Under the pieces are notes generated by a model. That model had not been told where the DNA came from. It ran no database searches and saw only the letters and a program-made list of their open reading frames with translations. DNA of 64,000 bases, from assembly GCA_021234155.1 (NCBI GenBank), contig JAJEKV010000048.1, forward strand, positions 2,408,841 through 2,472,840, read 5' to 3'. The stretch is from Isoetes taiwanensis. Its lineage: Eukaryota; Streptophyta; Lycopodiopsida; Isoetales; Isoetaceae. The position numbers were made by a program, and so were the translations under genes. Shown in pieces: positions 49,025-59,204 of the stretch (position 1 is its first letter; each line of letters starts with the position of its first letter).

Positions 49025-49530
49025 ACTAGATGTAGGCATGGTTTAATGGTGTTCCACTAATGATATCCAAAATGGGGGATAATGTTAGGATATTGCATAG
49101 TCTTGCCATTTTATAATGCTTGGGGATTTGTTGCAATGGTCCTATTCCCCATAAACAATTACATCTCAAATTCTTAATGGTCTAAATTATACCAAGATGT
49201 AAGAACGGTTTAATGGTGTTCCACTAACGATATCCAAAATGGGGGAATAATGTTAGGATATTGCATGGTCTTGCCATTTTAATGCTTGGGGATTTGTTGC
49301 AATGGTCCTATCCTCCATAAAAAAAATACATCTCACAATTCTTAATGGTTTATTATGCAAAAATGTAGGCGTGGTTTAATGGTCTTTCTCTAACAATATC
49401 CAAAATGTTAGGATATTGTTAGGATTTTGCGTGGTCCTATGACATTAATGCTTAGGGATTTGTTGCAGCGTCCCCAAGACTTCCTCAAGGAATACAAATC
49501 AAATTCTTGATGGTTTTGTTATGCAAAATA
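49025..49530. repeat. Three tandem copies of a unit of about 170 bp
   Basis: Each carries GGTTTAATGGT-TTCC-CTAA, ATATCCAAAATG, GTTAGGATATTG and TGCTTGGGGATTTGTTGCA. Confidence 0.85.
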
Positions 49531-49569
49531 GGTGTTAAGTAATTGAAGTAGTTGAAGTAACTTGTCTTA

Positions 49570-50130
49570 CATGGAATACTAGTATAAGGACATGTGATCG
49601 CGGCACGCGGCAAACAAATCGTGCACATGTAGCAAATCAAGTACTGGTCCTACCACTATAAAGACCCGTGATATGGAAGGATAGGACATGTAGAGAATCA
49701 AGTATTCTTTCCTACTTCTATAAAGACATGTGACAATAGAAGTATTACACATGTCGTAATTCATGTATTCTTTCCTACAATGCCTTAGAAAATAAAATAA
49801 ATCGTGTCCTACTACTATAAAGACATGTGACATGGAAGCATAATGACATGTAGAGAATCAAGTATTCTTTCCTACTTCTATAAAGACATGTGACAATAGA
49901 AGTATTACACATGTCGTAATTCATGTATTCTTTCCTACAATGCCTTAGCAAATCAAGTACTCTGTCCTACTACTATAAAGACATGTGAATGGAAGTATAG
50001 GACATGTAGAGAATCAAATATTCTTTCCTACATCTATAAAGACATGTGACAATAGAATTATTAGACATGTAGAAATTCAAGTATTCTTTCCTACAGTGGA
50101 TTGTATTATAAAATGACATGTCACAATAGA
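49570..50130. repeat. Tandem repeat of about 70/140 bp
   Basis: Repeated phrases TATAAAGACATGTGACA, GACATGTAGAGAATCAAGT and ATTCTTTCCTAC recur about eight times in near-regular order. Confidence 0.85.
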
Positions 50131-50301
50131 AGAAACTGCAAAACAACAGTGGATGTTTTAGTCCACTGAAAAAAGAACACCATTATCGAACAAAACCACA
50201 CCTCCACAAATCCACATGTAGGATTCTTTGAAAACAGGACATGTAGACCTACCAAAACTGATGTTTTCAACAGTGGACCAAAAACCGGGGTGAGTGTGTG
50301 A

Positions 50302-51130
50302 TATATCCAAGAATGTCAGTGGCGTCAGCAGACAAAGGCAGAACAACTTCAAATCTTGGGAGTCTTGGAACCTTGGGTGGTGTCAAATGCCGAGTGGGAA
50401 GTTATCAGCATGCATTTCATAGCGGGCCTTCCAAGGGCAACAAGAAACTTTGTCGCCTTGAGGGTTGTGGTATACAACTTATCAAAAGGGCACATACTTG
50501 CCATGCCACACCATAGACACCGCTTTGGATCTAGCTGTGTGGTCTACATAAGAGTTCTTTTAGGCTGCATGGAATGCACAGGTCGATCATCACCAAAAGA
50601 GATCTGAAGTTCTTTAGCGACGTTTAGCAAGACTTCTTCAACACGAGCTGCACCAACTTGTTGATGAGTTTTGCTTATCATTTGCAAAAATCGCAAAGGG
50701 ACCGCACCAACACAATTTTGGAGAGCACGTTGAGAAACTATGATTGGAACAAGTAATCCAAATGGGCCGAGTACATCCACCTGGTCAATTACGTACAATA
50801 ATATGAAGCAAGAGTCATCGAAGACGTCTCCTCCATGATCAGTTACAGTTATCAATGCTTGACCCTAGTTATGTGGCATAATCTAGTGCCCTAGGTGGAA
50901 GTTTCTCAACAACGACAGCATTTATGCGGTAGCTTTTGGTAGAAGTGTGAGAATATCTTCAAACAACATGGGCACATCTGAAGAGGCTAGCAGATAGACA
51001 TAAAACTCCTCGAGAGTTGTTTTGTTGTGAGAGATAAAGTTTGGCTCAAGTAAAGGTTAAGCAAGGGAAGCTTCGCATCGGCAATTGTAAGAAGCTCGCC
51101 CCTAGGTGGGCTAGTCCGTTCAAGATCTTG
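50302..51130 (+). pseudogene. Gypsy integrase core remnant
   Basis: In changing frames: QTKAEQLQILGVLEPW, then WEVISMHFIAGLPRATRNF (start of the DDE core), NLLMSFAYHLQ and DRTNTILESTLRNY (end of the core), and DKVWLK before the GKL-type C-terminus. The order and spacing match a Ty3/gypsy integrase. Several stops and frame changes make it non-functional. Confidence 0.75.
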
Positions 51131-51137
51131 GAGAAGA

Positions 51138-51491
51138 GTGGGCTCTCAGGCCTACGAGTTGGATCTCTCGGCCCACCTTAAGGTCTTCCATGTGAGTTTA
51201 TTGAAAAGTCACGATCCTAACCTTGATGAGGTTTTGGATACTCCAACTTTGTTGGAAATGACGGAGGATCAAGTTGAAATTGTGCCTGAATTGCTTCTTG
51301 ATAAGTCATTCAAGAGGACTAGGTGGTCTCAATTCCTCCAGTATTTAGTCAAGTGGAAGCACTTGCCCGTGGAAGACGCGACATGGGTATTGAAGCAGGA
51401 TTTGGAGAAGCAATACCCAGAGTTTAGGAAGGAGTTTGATGGGCGAGTCGTCTCCAATTTGATCGACGTCGACTTGCCAGGAGATTAGCTT
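51138..51491 (+). pseudogene. Gypsy integrase C-terminus with chromodomain
   Basis: AYELDLSAHLKVFHVSLLKS is the usual linker of chromovirus integrases. It is followed by a chromodomain core FLQYLVKWKHLPVEDATW and a LEKQYPEF helix. Chromodomains guide integration to particular chromatin. This segment is the longest intact frame of the element, but the protein upstream is broken. Confidence 0.85.
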
Positions 51492-51539
51492 AGTATGTTT
51501 CTTAATTAGCCTTAAGTTCTGGCTCATGTATTCTAATTA

Positions 51540-51960
51540 GTAGAGTGCATGTGCCAGAATCTTGGAACGTGTGGGCGATGATGGGATACGCCTTTAAGAC
51601 ATTCTCTAGGCCAGCATGCACCAAGAAGTGCGCATGACCAATAGGGTCATGCGAGAGAGGAAGTGAGGCATGGTGGGCGATGATGGGACATCGTTCGGAT
51701 GCTCTCTATGCCACGATGCGGGGTTCGCACACCTGGCCATAGGGGGGTCATGGTGAAGGTCAAAGCGATCATGCGCGATGATGGGATCGTGAGACGTTCC
51801 CTAGCTTAAAACCCTTGGGGCATGATGCATTAGGGGTACTCGGCACCGGGTAACCGAGCACAAGGTAGCACTTGATCATGGGCAATGATAGGATCATCTT
51901 AAATGGTCCTTAAGCTCAAATCCGAAAGGGCCATGATCGAGTGCAAGGTAGTAGGGTAAC
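51540..51960. repeat. Short repeats in the 3' untranslated part of the LTR element
   Basis: The phrase GGGCGATGATGGGA and relatives recur about four times at spacings near 110 bp, each followed by text like TTCTCTAGGCC or CCCTAGCTTA. Confidence 0.6.
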
Positions 51961-52363
51961 CTTGAGCTAGTAGTTCGGCTCAAGGAGGTAGGTAAGGGGG
52001 GTGGTCCCCTAAAACCACAAACTTATTAACTTAAATAACGTAATGTGCTACTTGTGCAGGCCAGTGAAGGGAAGCATGAAGGAGGGAGCACGTTACGAGA
52101 AGATAGGAGTCATAGATTTTAGACTAACTATGAACTCGTAAATTTGTTGTAATAATATTATATGTGTATACTTTTATAATAATAGTTGTTATGGCTATAT
52201 AATTTTGTATAACTTATAAATATAGCTTTATAATTACATAATAAGTAATTAACGAAAAGTTGATCTTTTCAATAGAGTTAAATTCATATATTCTTGTTGT
52301 GTGCTTTTGCAGGATTAGTGTAGGCTAGTCACCTTAGCGTAATGCCGAGGACAACATTATCCT

Positions 52364-52376
52364 AAGGGGGGGAGAA
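52364..52376 (+). other. Polypurine tract
   Basis: AAGGGGGGGAGAA immediately before the 3' LTR; primer for plus-strand synthesis in LTR elements. Confidence 0.85.
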
Positions 52377-53983
52377 TGTGACGTTCCAGGGAAATATACG
52401 CCATAAATACGTATATTTCCAGGTCCATCACTATACAAGTCTATCTTCATAGCCTTGTATACCATAGATTGTGGCACTAGGGGGCATGACTAAGTTATTC
52501 ATATAACTTAGCCAACCTTAGGTTAAGACCATTTTCCACGTGGCCTTAACCTATTAGCACCCGCCACACCTGGACTTACCCTATTGGAGCCATGTGGCAT
52601 AACATGTGAACCCTAACCTATAAAGGCCTAAACCCTAACCCTAGGCCTTTTCTGGCTCCAACAAATTGAACCTTCTTCAAACTCCGCTTGAAACCGCCTC
52701 ACGTGGGCACAAAGATAGCGCAGCAACCCGTGCGCGGAGCGCATCTCCGGGGAGAGTGGGAGATACCTCGAACACCTTGAAGATCATGGAGACGCCAGGA
52801 GTGGGAGGGAGTGCTTCTGGAGCAGGTATGTGGAGTAGTGCTCTTAGTAGTCCATCTGGAAGTTAGCACTCCAGATGGGTTAGTATGTCGTATCTAGAGT
52901 AGAGCCACCCTAGAACACGTATTCAACATCTTGAACCCTAATCAAGGAACCCTAACTGTAAGTTAGATATGTATGATTAGGTTAAGATGTTCTTATGATG
53001 ATTATCATGTTATGATGCTATGTGATGTTGGTTGATCATGTTTGCTCCTCTTGTATTGGGAAGGGGGGTAGAGACCTAGTAGCTATTATGTAGTATGCTC
53101 CTAGTCTAGATCCCTTAGTTCCTATTAGATGCGACCTGTGCATAGGAACCCACCAGGATATGGAGGCTATGATGTGACTCACCACTACACAATGGGGCTA
53201 GAGGCAATGCGGAGGGAGGATCCCTGCCGAGCGGGGGCTCGGGGGATCCCATAGCAGGCTAGGCTTATGGTCGGTCACTTCGCAGGGGCGGGCATGGGTC
53301 CCACACCTTTGGGGCAATGGTGTCGCCTCCTCGGGAGTTGCAAGTGTCCGGCTTGGCTCCCTGCTTTGGGGTTAAGACGGGCACGAATCGCGGTGTCGCC
53401 ACGATTCTCTAGCCGCGTGGAACCTCTAGACCCCGAAGGGAGATGCAACCCTTCCCGCCTCATTGGACCGGGGAGATGCAACCCCGAGTAGTCTTGATGG
53501 GTGATGCCATGAGATTGCAGATCCGGAAGGCTAGAGTCATGTCGAGCCCCGATCTAGCCCATTCCGCAGTATGCAATGTGAGGGGCGGGATGGAGTGGTC
53601 AACCCTAGCCATTGTCTATAGCCAGCCCCGCCATTGTTATGACTCCGGTCCGCTCTATCTTGAGGCCTAGCCTACCGGGCCATCCTCCTTATGAGTCGGA
53701 GCCATGGATAGGAGCTCTCATATTTTATGGCATATTTTTATCTTCTTTGTAGCTATGGATATGGATGGACTACCCTTCGAGGTAGTATGATGTATTGTTA
53801 TTGCTAGTTCTCGACGTTGTTTATGCTTCCGGATAGGAGCCCATAGGGAAGGGCACGAAGACACCTTCAGAACCCCTTCCCGCACTAGGATCATCTCAGA
53901 GTGCGGGATAGACGGAGGGCCCGTGCGGTCGAAGGACCACATGGAGGATTTCTTGCGGAGTGTACGACCGGGCGCCGTATATT
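52377..53983 (+). repeat. 3' LTR
   Basis: Starts TGTGACGTTCCAGGG and aligns with the 5' LTR until GGATTTCTTGCGGAGTGTAC (about 53965). The last 40-50 bp of the 5' LTR are not recognisable, so its end looks truncated or diverged next to the 42-bp LINE insertion. Confidence 0.88.
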
Positions 53984-53987
53984 CCCC

Positions 53988-54063
53988 TTCCTTGGGGCTG
54001 GAGTATCATCTCCGTGGACGATAAAATCATATTCTATTCTATTCTATTCCTTGGGGCTGGAGT
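53988..54063 (+). mobile_element. 42-bp 5'-truncated LINE tail with 17-bp target duplication
   Basis: TTCCTTGGGGCTGGAGT occurs at 53988-54004 and 54047-54063. Between them is a 42-bp insert ending GATAAAATCATATTCTATTC, the same kind of tail as the LINE at 15632-15660. Confidence 0.85.
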
Positions 54064-54971
54064 GCAACCGCCAGATTTAGAACCATTTCCTGTGAGTATT
54101 TTCCTTTTGCCCTCTTTTGCTCGGGCTGCTTTGTGTTTTAAGTCGTCTAAGTAAACCCAATGCAGAGCCCCGATGTTTCTATGGACGAACCGCTTAACCT
54201 AGATCGGGTGGCTTTTACGGATCTTCGCACTCTCTTATCCCAACCCCATTTGGACCTTTCCATGTCTCCACCACAAACCCAAATGACCTCACTCTCTTAC
54301 GTTTTACGCCTCTAAAAATGAAGGTTAGCTTAAATTTCTTAGCTATGGCGTTTTTTAATTATGTGTTGACTTAGTTGCCCTTTTTACTTCATCAGATGCT
54401 GCTGAAAGCAAGACCCCTCTTGCACATCTCACCATCTTCTATGCAGAAAAAGTGAATGTTTATGATCGTGTTCCTGAAGCAACTGTATGGTTTGGTTGGA
54501 CTTGTTGTTGATGCACATATTTCTACGGTTGAGATTTCACCATGTTCATCTTTCAGGCAAATGCTTTAATGAACATTGCAGCTGCCAGTTGTCAAGCTGT
54601 GGGAGGTACACAAACCTCAGCCAATATTTCTCAGCCTATAACACCTTCAGATGATGGCGGTCTTGGTAATTGCATTTCCTTCCCCAGTACATGTAAAAAC
54701 AGGTCAGAATAAGTAACATTGTTCATGATTCTCAGATACCAAGCAAGCGAGGAGAGCTTCGTTGCATAGATTTCTGTTAAAACGGAAACAAAGATATAGC
54801 GGGACATCTCCATATCCTAAAAAAAGCTCAAAGGATATTTCCAGTGACAAAGTAGGTTTTGAGGAAAAGAAATCACCTGTTTCTCAATCTCCAGCCCCTG
54901 CAGACCTTTTCAGGGTTCTTGAGCAAAAGATGAAGCGAAGAATCCTTAGCAAACGAGCCAGTCCATTATGA
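54064..54971 (+). pseudogene. JAZ/TIFY-family gene remnant, 5' truncated
   Basis: Exons: up to 54091, 54166-54323, 54396-54484, 54557-54665, 54736-54971, with GT-AG introns of 74, 72, 72 and 70 bp. Exon 3 encodes the TIFY core LTIFYAEKVNVYDRVPEAT and exon 4 begins ANALMNIAAASC. The last exon holds a Jas motif, ARRASLHRFLLKRKQR...SPY, which fits SLxxFxxKRxxRx5PY. JAZ proteins repress MYC factors and bind COI1 with jasmonate. Deviations: TIFYxG has Glu instead of Gly, and the degron has TKQ before ARR instead of LPI. The second exon reads SPDVSMDEPLNLDRVAFTDL but ends in TAA at 54313-54315, and its phase does not fit the TIFY frame. The first coding part is missing, with the LTR element directly upstream. 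Truncated and probably dead, unless a base was lost in assembly. Confidence 0.75.
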
Positions 54972-55650
54972 AGTATTACGAATTCTGCAATAAGGGCAAG
55001 AACTACAGCCATGTACTATACAAGTATTTACCAATTCTACCATCCCTCTATGATATTTCTACTATGCTTTACATCATACATATATTAGAACTGCTTCGGC
55101 TTCCTTTACAGAACTCTTGATATTTGTGGTAGAATGGCACTCTCATTGTGTGTGTTAAACCTTGCCAATTTCACCACTAGGGGGATGAAGGATTTAGTAT
55201 TCTGTTCATATCATGTACATAAGTCTGCAATGGAGGTAAACAATTGTTTGATTGGATCATAACTTTCCCTCATAATTTTATGATTTCAGGGCAGAAAAGG
55301 CCTTAATTGGTAGGAAGTCGTATTTAATTAAAGTGGGACTTATTCCATTCCCATTTTTTTTCGGAACCCTGTTAATTTACACGAAAAGTAGCACCCCGAC
55401 CCGAGAACTATCCTTAATTCGAATTTATGTCTAGAACTCTGCATCAAAGCTTTCCTCCAGTTATCCCTGGATAGCGAGTCGAGAACAAGAACAATGCAAC
55501 TGAAACAAAGGAAATTCATTAAAGATTGAAACCAAAGCTCTAGTTGAAAAAGAATTTTTATTAATAGATTGAATAGGTACAATGTATTTTACATCGGACG
55601 CAGAGACCATGGCGGTCTTGCTGTCACTACAGTTACATCATCTTGGTAGG
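54972..55650. other. 3' flank of the JAZ remnant
   Basis: AT-rich, probably 3' UTR and intergenic; no gene seen. Confidence 0.5.
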
Positions 55651-55659
55651 TGGTCCACC

Positions 55660-56101
55660 TTAGGGGATTAACTTGCGGGGCTTCTCACGCCGACTGTAAG
55701 CCTTGGGGGCAACCTGAAGAGTGTGGAATGCCTCACGTGGAGGTGCCTCTGGAGCTACCGGCCGACCTGTCCACCCGACTTCTCCACTCGCCTCCCGTAG
55801 CTTTTCATCGAATATACTCCTTCCCCAACCTCCGTGGATGTTATGCAATGCTTCCAAGATGTTTTGAGCTTCCTGGACTGTCTCAAATTTCTTCGCGTGT
55901 TCTTTATCCCCAGAGTGTGCATGGCGTCTGAATTCACGAGCAACCTTATCCCAAAGGCCGGGCAAGAGTGTAGCGTGAGCGGGATCTGTGCCAGAACGGT
56001 ATTTCTTCCGCCTTGAGCGGGATCTCGTTATCGCCTGAGCGGTCTCCGTGATGCCCGAGCGGGATCCGTCAGGCTGTGTCTGGATCGTACCCGAACCACC
56101 T
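55660..56101 (-). CDS. Unrecognised exon-like open frame
   Basis: A frame runs from a likely acceptor (TTGCTCCAG ending at 56102) to a TAA near 55661: about 147 codons with no ATG at its start, so it would be a last exon. It begins GSGTIQTQPDGSRSG, is basic (SRSRRKKYRSGT), then helical (LWDKVAREFRRH; ETVQEAQNILEALHNIH) and ends Pro/Lys-rich (SRREKPRKLIP). The helical part weakly recalls LYR-motif proteins, and the KYRSGT...LPGLWDKVARE...VQEA order weakly recalls histone H3. Neither is convincing. It could be the 3' end of the broken minus-strand locus that follows. Confidence 0.4.
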
Positions 56102-56232
56102 GGAGCAAGGAGAGTCTATGATTAACAATTACGGTGCCATTAGTCAAAATGAAGAAAAGAATGTTGAAATCAAATTACAATGGAGAACATTCATTCCATA
56201 CAACCGCATCCAATGACGTGGGAAGTCTTTCT

Positions 56233-57506
56233 CTTTCTCAAGCGAGTCGAAAGGCCCTAAAAGTCAAAGTACAACCATTCTCATTAGAATATAGTTGCAT
56301 TCAATCACACACCTAAGCATACAAATGGTCGAGAAAGGCCCAGAAAACCCAATGTACAACCATTATCATAATAGATTGTGGCTGCATCCAAATACACAAA
56401 CAAACATACAAATGGTTTCATCATCAGATAAAGCATGCCTTTCTCGACTCAAGGAAATCGAAAAGCCAAAAAAACTCAATATACAAGTATATTCATTGCA
56501 AAATGTAGTACATTTGTTCACGCTTGTTTATAATATTCACACAATTTGACTATCTCGAAAGCAGAGGTCACTCTTCTTGATCACCAAAATATTTGTCGCC
56601 CATAGCTTTCATGATCGCCTTTGCTCTCCTCGATCGGGTTCCGTGAGGCTCGGATAGTTCCTAATCACATCGGGCGACAAGAATGGCAAAAGGGATTCCG
56701 CCAAGACAGACAAAGTCCGAAAGACAACCACCTATCCGCTCTATACTCTTCAGTCGATATGCCTTAGCAAGGATTGTATTTTGCGAAGTTATGATAGCAC
56801 TTGTAGGCGAGTCGCCTATGATCGCCGTGTTGTGTTTGCCATAGTCCGAATTGCTCATAAACCCCGGCCCAGCCTTTTCACCATAATATGCTTCCCCTTT
56901 GTGATGGTCGGATCGAGGTCCGACACACGCCGACCCTTTCGTTTCCCCAAACGAACTTGAACTTCAAAACCGGAAGGCCGAGAACACCAAGAACATTGAC
57001 AATATTTTTCTTTGCCATACAAGACCATATGCCCACTTCAATCCCCCGCCTGGGCATCATTCAACAATTTCCTTTGCTCTAGGCCTCGGATACACGATTT
57101 TATGCTCCGTTTTCGCGGGATCTGCGAGGTGTTAAGCTCGGGGACGCCTTTATCGTGGTATACCGCGAGCTAATACTCCATTGACGCCAAATATTACAAG
57201 CTTGGTGGGACCAGCTTGATCCCGCTTGGAGTTTGGCTCACCATATTTCCGTTAAATCGGGATCCATATGCGGATCATTAATTTTTCAGACCTTTCTCGG
57301 GCTGTCCGCAGTTGTCTTGCTCTTTATTGTCTTTGGGGTGTACAATTGTCCTCAAGACGTGAACCGCCACTAGATATTGACAATGATCCTGAGTCGCTAT
57401 GCGCTCGATGTTCCCGAAATAATGAGAGATGTCGATAGGAACGAAGTTTTCTCGACTCAAGCGAAGTCGAGAATGGAAAGGTTTTCTCAACTCGCGAAGT
57501 CGAAAC
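56233..57506. repeat. Dispersed palindrome family, first group (4 copies)
   Basis: Copies at 56233-56252 (degenerate), 56439-56465, 57447-57473 and 57482-57506. Consensus arms TTCTCGACT and AGTCGAGAA around a short CGCGA-like loop. Confidence 0.75.
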
Positions 57507-57520
57507 ACCTGACAGAGCAA
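56563..57520 (-). pseudogene. Coding-like minus-strand block, unrecognised
   Basis: Readable but broken segments: VPIDISHYFGNIERIATQDH (57440-57380), QYLVAVHVLRTIV, MAKKNIVNVLGVLGLPVLKF (57016-56957) with KFVWGNERVGVCRTS, and GGIPFAILVARCD (56700-56661). Codon texture suggests former protein-coding exons, with frame changes between. Probably part of the same locus as 57578-60748. No family recognised. Confidence 0.4.
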
Positions 57521-57577
57521 AGTGAACTCACCTCAATTTCAGATTCTCAAGAATTTGTTCTCCGCAAAGCTTTCGGT

Positions 57578-59133
57578 CTAAACCCTCAGATTCTCGCCTC
57601 CGCATGTTTGTCTCCCTCGCCTCGTGTTTGTCTTCGCCATCATCGCCCCATCGCTTCCATTTGTCTTCCTCCCTTTGAAATGCTCATGAAGCGCATCCGT
57701 GTATGACCGAATGGTTTCAACCATGTCCTTATTTCCAACCACGGATATAGGTTTCATTCCATACAAAGATAGCCCCCGAGAGAACAGGCAATTCATGTAC
57801 CACTCGCGATACAATTTGATCTTCTTCACCAAGCCGGTTATGAAGTACTTGATAACCCTTGGCCGGATAGGAATTCTATGTATAGGACCCGCCGCACCAT
57901 CATTGCCGACTTTGTCCATCGATGGCACATCCTCCATAAATCTGCCGCCCTTCCGTGGTTCCATCCGCTCTTGAGAAATCATGAACCCGTCCCGTGATAG
58001 TGATGTTCGCTAGACCACCACTTGTCCGTGTCTACACCCGATCTTGAAACCAAAACCAAAACTATATTGGCAAAGTTTGGTGCCTTCGGCAAGCCAAGTC
58101 TACACTCATGTTCAAGCTCGTATATGGAGTACAAGATCTTGTTGGTGAAGTTAATATCACCGCCCATTGGGGAGAGAGCGGTTGTCCGATTGCCCTAAGA
58201 TGCAAAACACAAGGAAACCGAAAAGTATCCGTGTCGGTCATGTCCGTACACGCCTTGTACCACTGCTCTATGTCAGCTTTTTCATAAAAAAGGGTGGGGT
58301 CTTCAATCATATTGATGGCAAATAATGCCACGGCCCAAAAGCCTGCACTATCAAATCCCTTTTGTGTCCCAATGTTACCAGAATGGGGAGCTATCGTCGG
58401 CCTTAAATGGGACCACCCCCCTAATCCAAGCTTTCTCTTTAGAATTGCCATAGCACGCTCAGGGAAGGGAAGGGTTTTGACGCTACGCTTTAGCTTTGTG
58501 TTGATGTAGGGTTGATAAAGACGGTTCAATTCCTTCATGTCTTCCTCATCAAGGGCAGCCTTTTCCCTTGTAATAATCAAAGTCATGGTATTCATTGGAA
58601 GCAACATTGCAGAACTCGCGGATGCCTTCCTCCAACGCACGCCGCCTCTTTAGGACTATGGCATAATCCTTTGCATCCCGCATTTTTGAGCTTCTACTTT
58701 TCCTTAGCAGGATTGTTCCATCCGTGATTCTCGCCTCAGATCATCAGCGCTTCCTTGTCGGTCCAGCCATGTATCCTTTTCATAAATTGCCCGTCAACAA
58801 CTTTGGGTCCGCCCGACTGGAATTCTCCATTGCTGTCCTTCAGCTTGCCTCTTGTCCATTGAGCCCATATCTCTCACCCATTTCTCCTGCACCGCCAGCT
58901 AAGAATGAGGTCATATTGGTCCGAGAGAGACTCCCCGCCTTTCTTGGTGTCCTCTTCATCCTCCCCTCATCATCTTCCCCTCCTCGCCTTCCAGCCAGAA
59001 CATATCCGCAGAGTGACTCAAAGGTCTTCCACTTATCCGAGGGAGCCCTGTTTCCTTTAGGACGGAGGACAACCCAATGCTTTCCACTCGCTGTCGAGCG
59101 CAGATGATCCGGGTCGATATGGGCTGCATTCAA
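57578..59133 (-). pseudogene. Coding-like minus-strand block, unrecognised
   Basis: Starts after a good acceptor (CTTTGAATGCAG near 59129) and encodes HWVVLRPKGNRAPSDKWKTF (59077-59018), MTLIITREKAALDEEDMKEL (58587-58528), LKRKLGLGGWSHLRPTIAPHSGN, GFWAVALFAINMIEDPTLFYEK and, after a frame break, VIKYFITGLVKKIKLYREWYMNC. I do not know the family. Frame changes near 58700 and 58060 suggest decay or unseen introns. It lies 3' of the ParB-like block in the same orientation with an intron-sized gap between. Confidence 0.45.
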
Positions 59134-59204
59134 AGAAATGTCCCAATGTTAGAGCATGAAAGTATCTACTAACATCCGAAGTAAACACTAAATAGGAGGA
59201 TGCA

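Larger units (their letters stand above)
39381..50298. mobile_element. 10,918-bp TIR element (CACTA-like) inserted in the integrase
   Basis: The left end CACACTGACCCCGAATTTTG and the inverted right end CACACTCACCCCGGTTTTTG match 27 of 31 positions through GGTCCAC-GTTG. Flanking TGA occurs on both sides (39378-39380, 50299-50301), a 3-bp duplication as in CACTA elements. Removing it rejoins the integrase frame. Sub-terminal TGTTGTTTT and AGTCCACTG phrases recur near both ends. I find no transposase, so it appears non-autonomous. The interior is almost wholly tandem and inverted repeats. Confidence 0.85.
31447..53983 (+). mobile_element. Ty3/gypsy chromodomain LTR retrotransposon with nested insertions
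   Basis: Two long direct repeats of about 1.6 kb start TGTGACGTTCCAGGG at 31447 and 52377. The first is followed by an initiator-tRNA-Met type primer site, the second is preceded by a polypurine tract. Between them, on the plus strand, lie RT, integrase zinc-finger, integrase-core and chromodomain remnants in gypsy order. Without the SINE and the 10.9-kb TIR element it would be about 11.4 kb. All coding parts are broken. Five bases before the 5' LTR (GTTCC) resemble CTTCC at 53987-53991, a possible imperfect target duplication. Confidence 0.9.

Noticed and set aside
55660-56101. Divergent centromeric histone H3
   Set aside because: KYRSGT, LPGLWDKVARE and VQEA occur in histone-like order, but spacing is wrong by about 12 residues and no histone-fold core is convincing.
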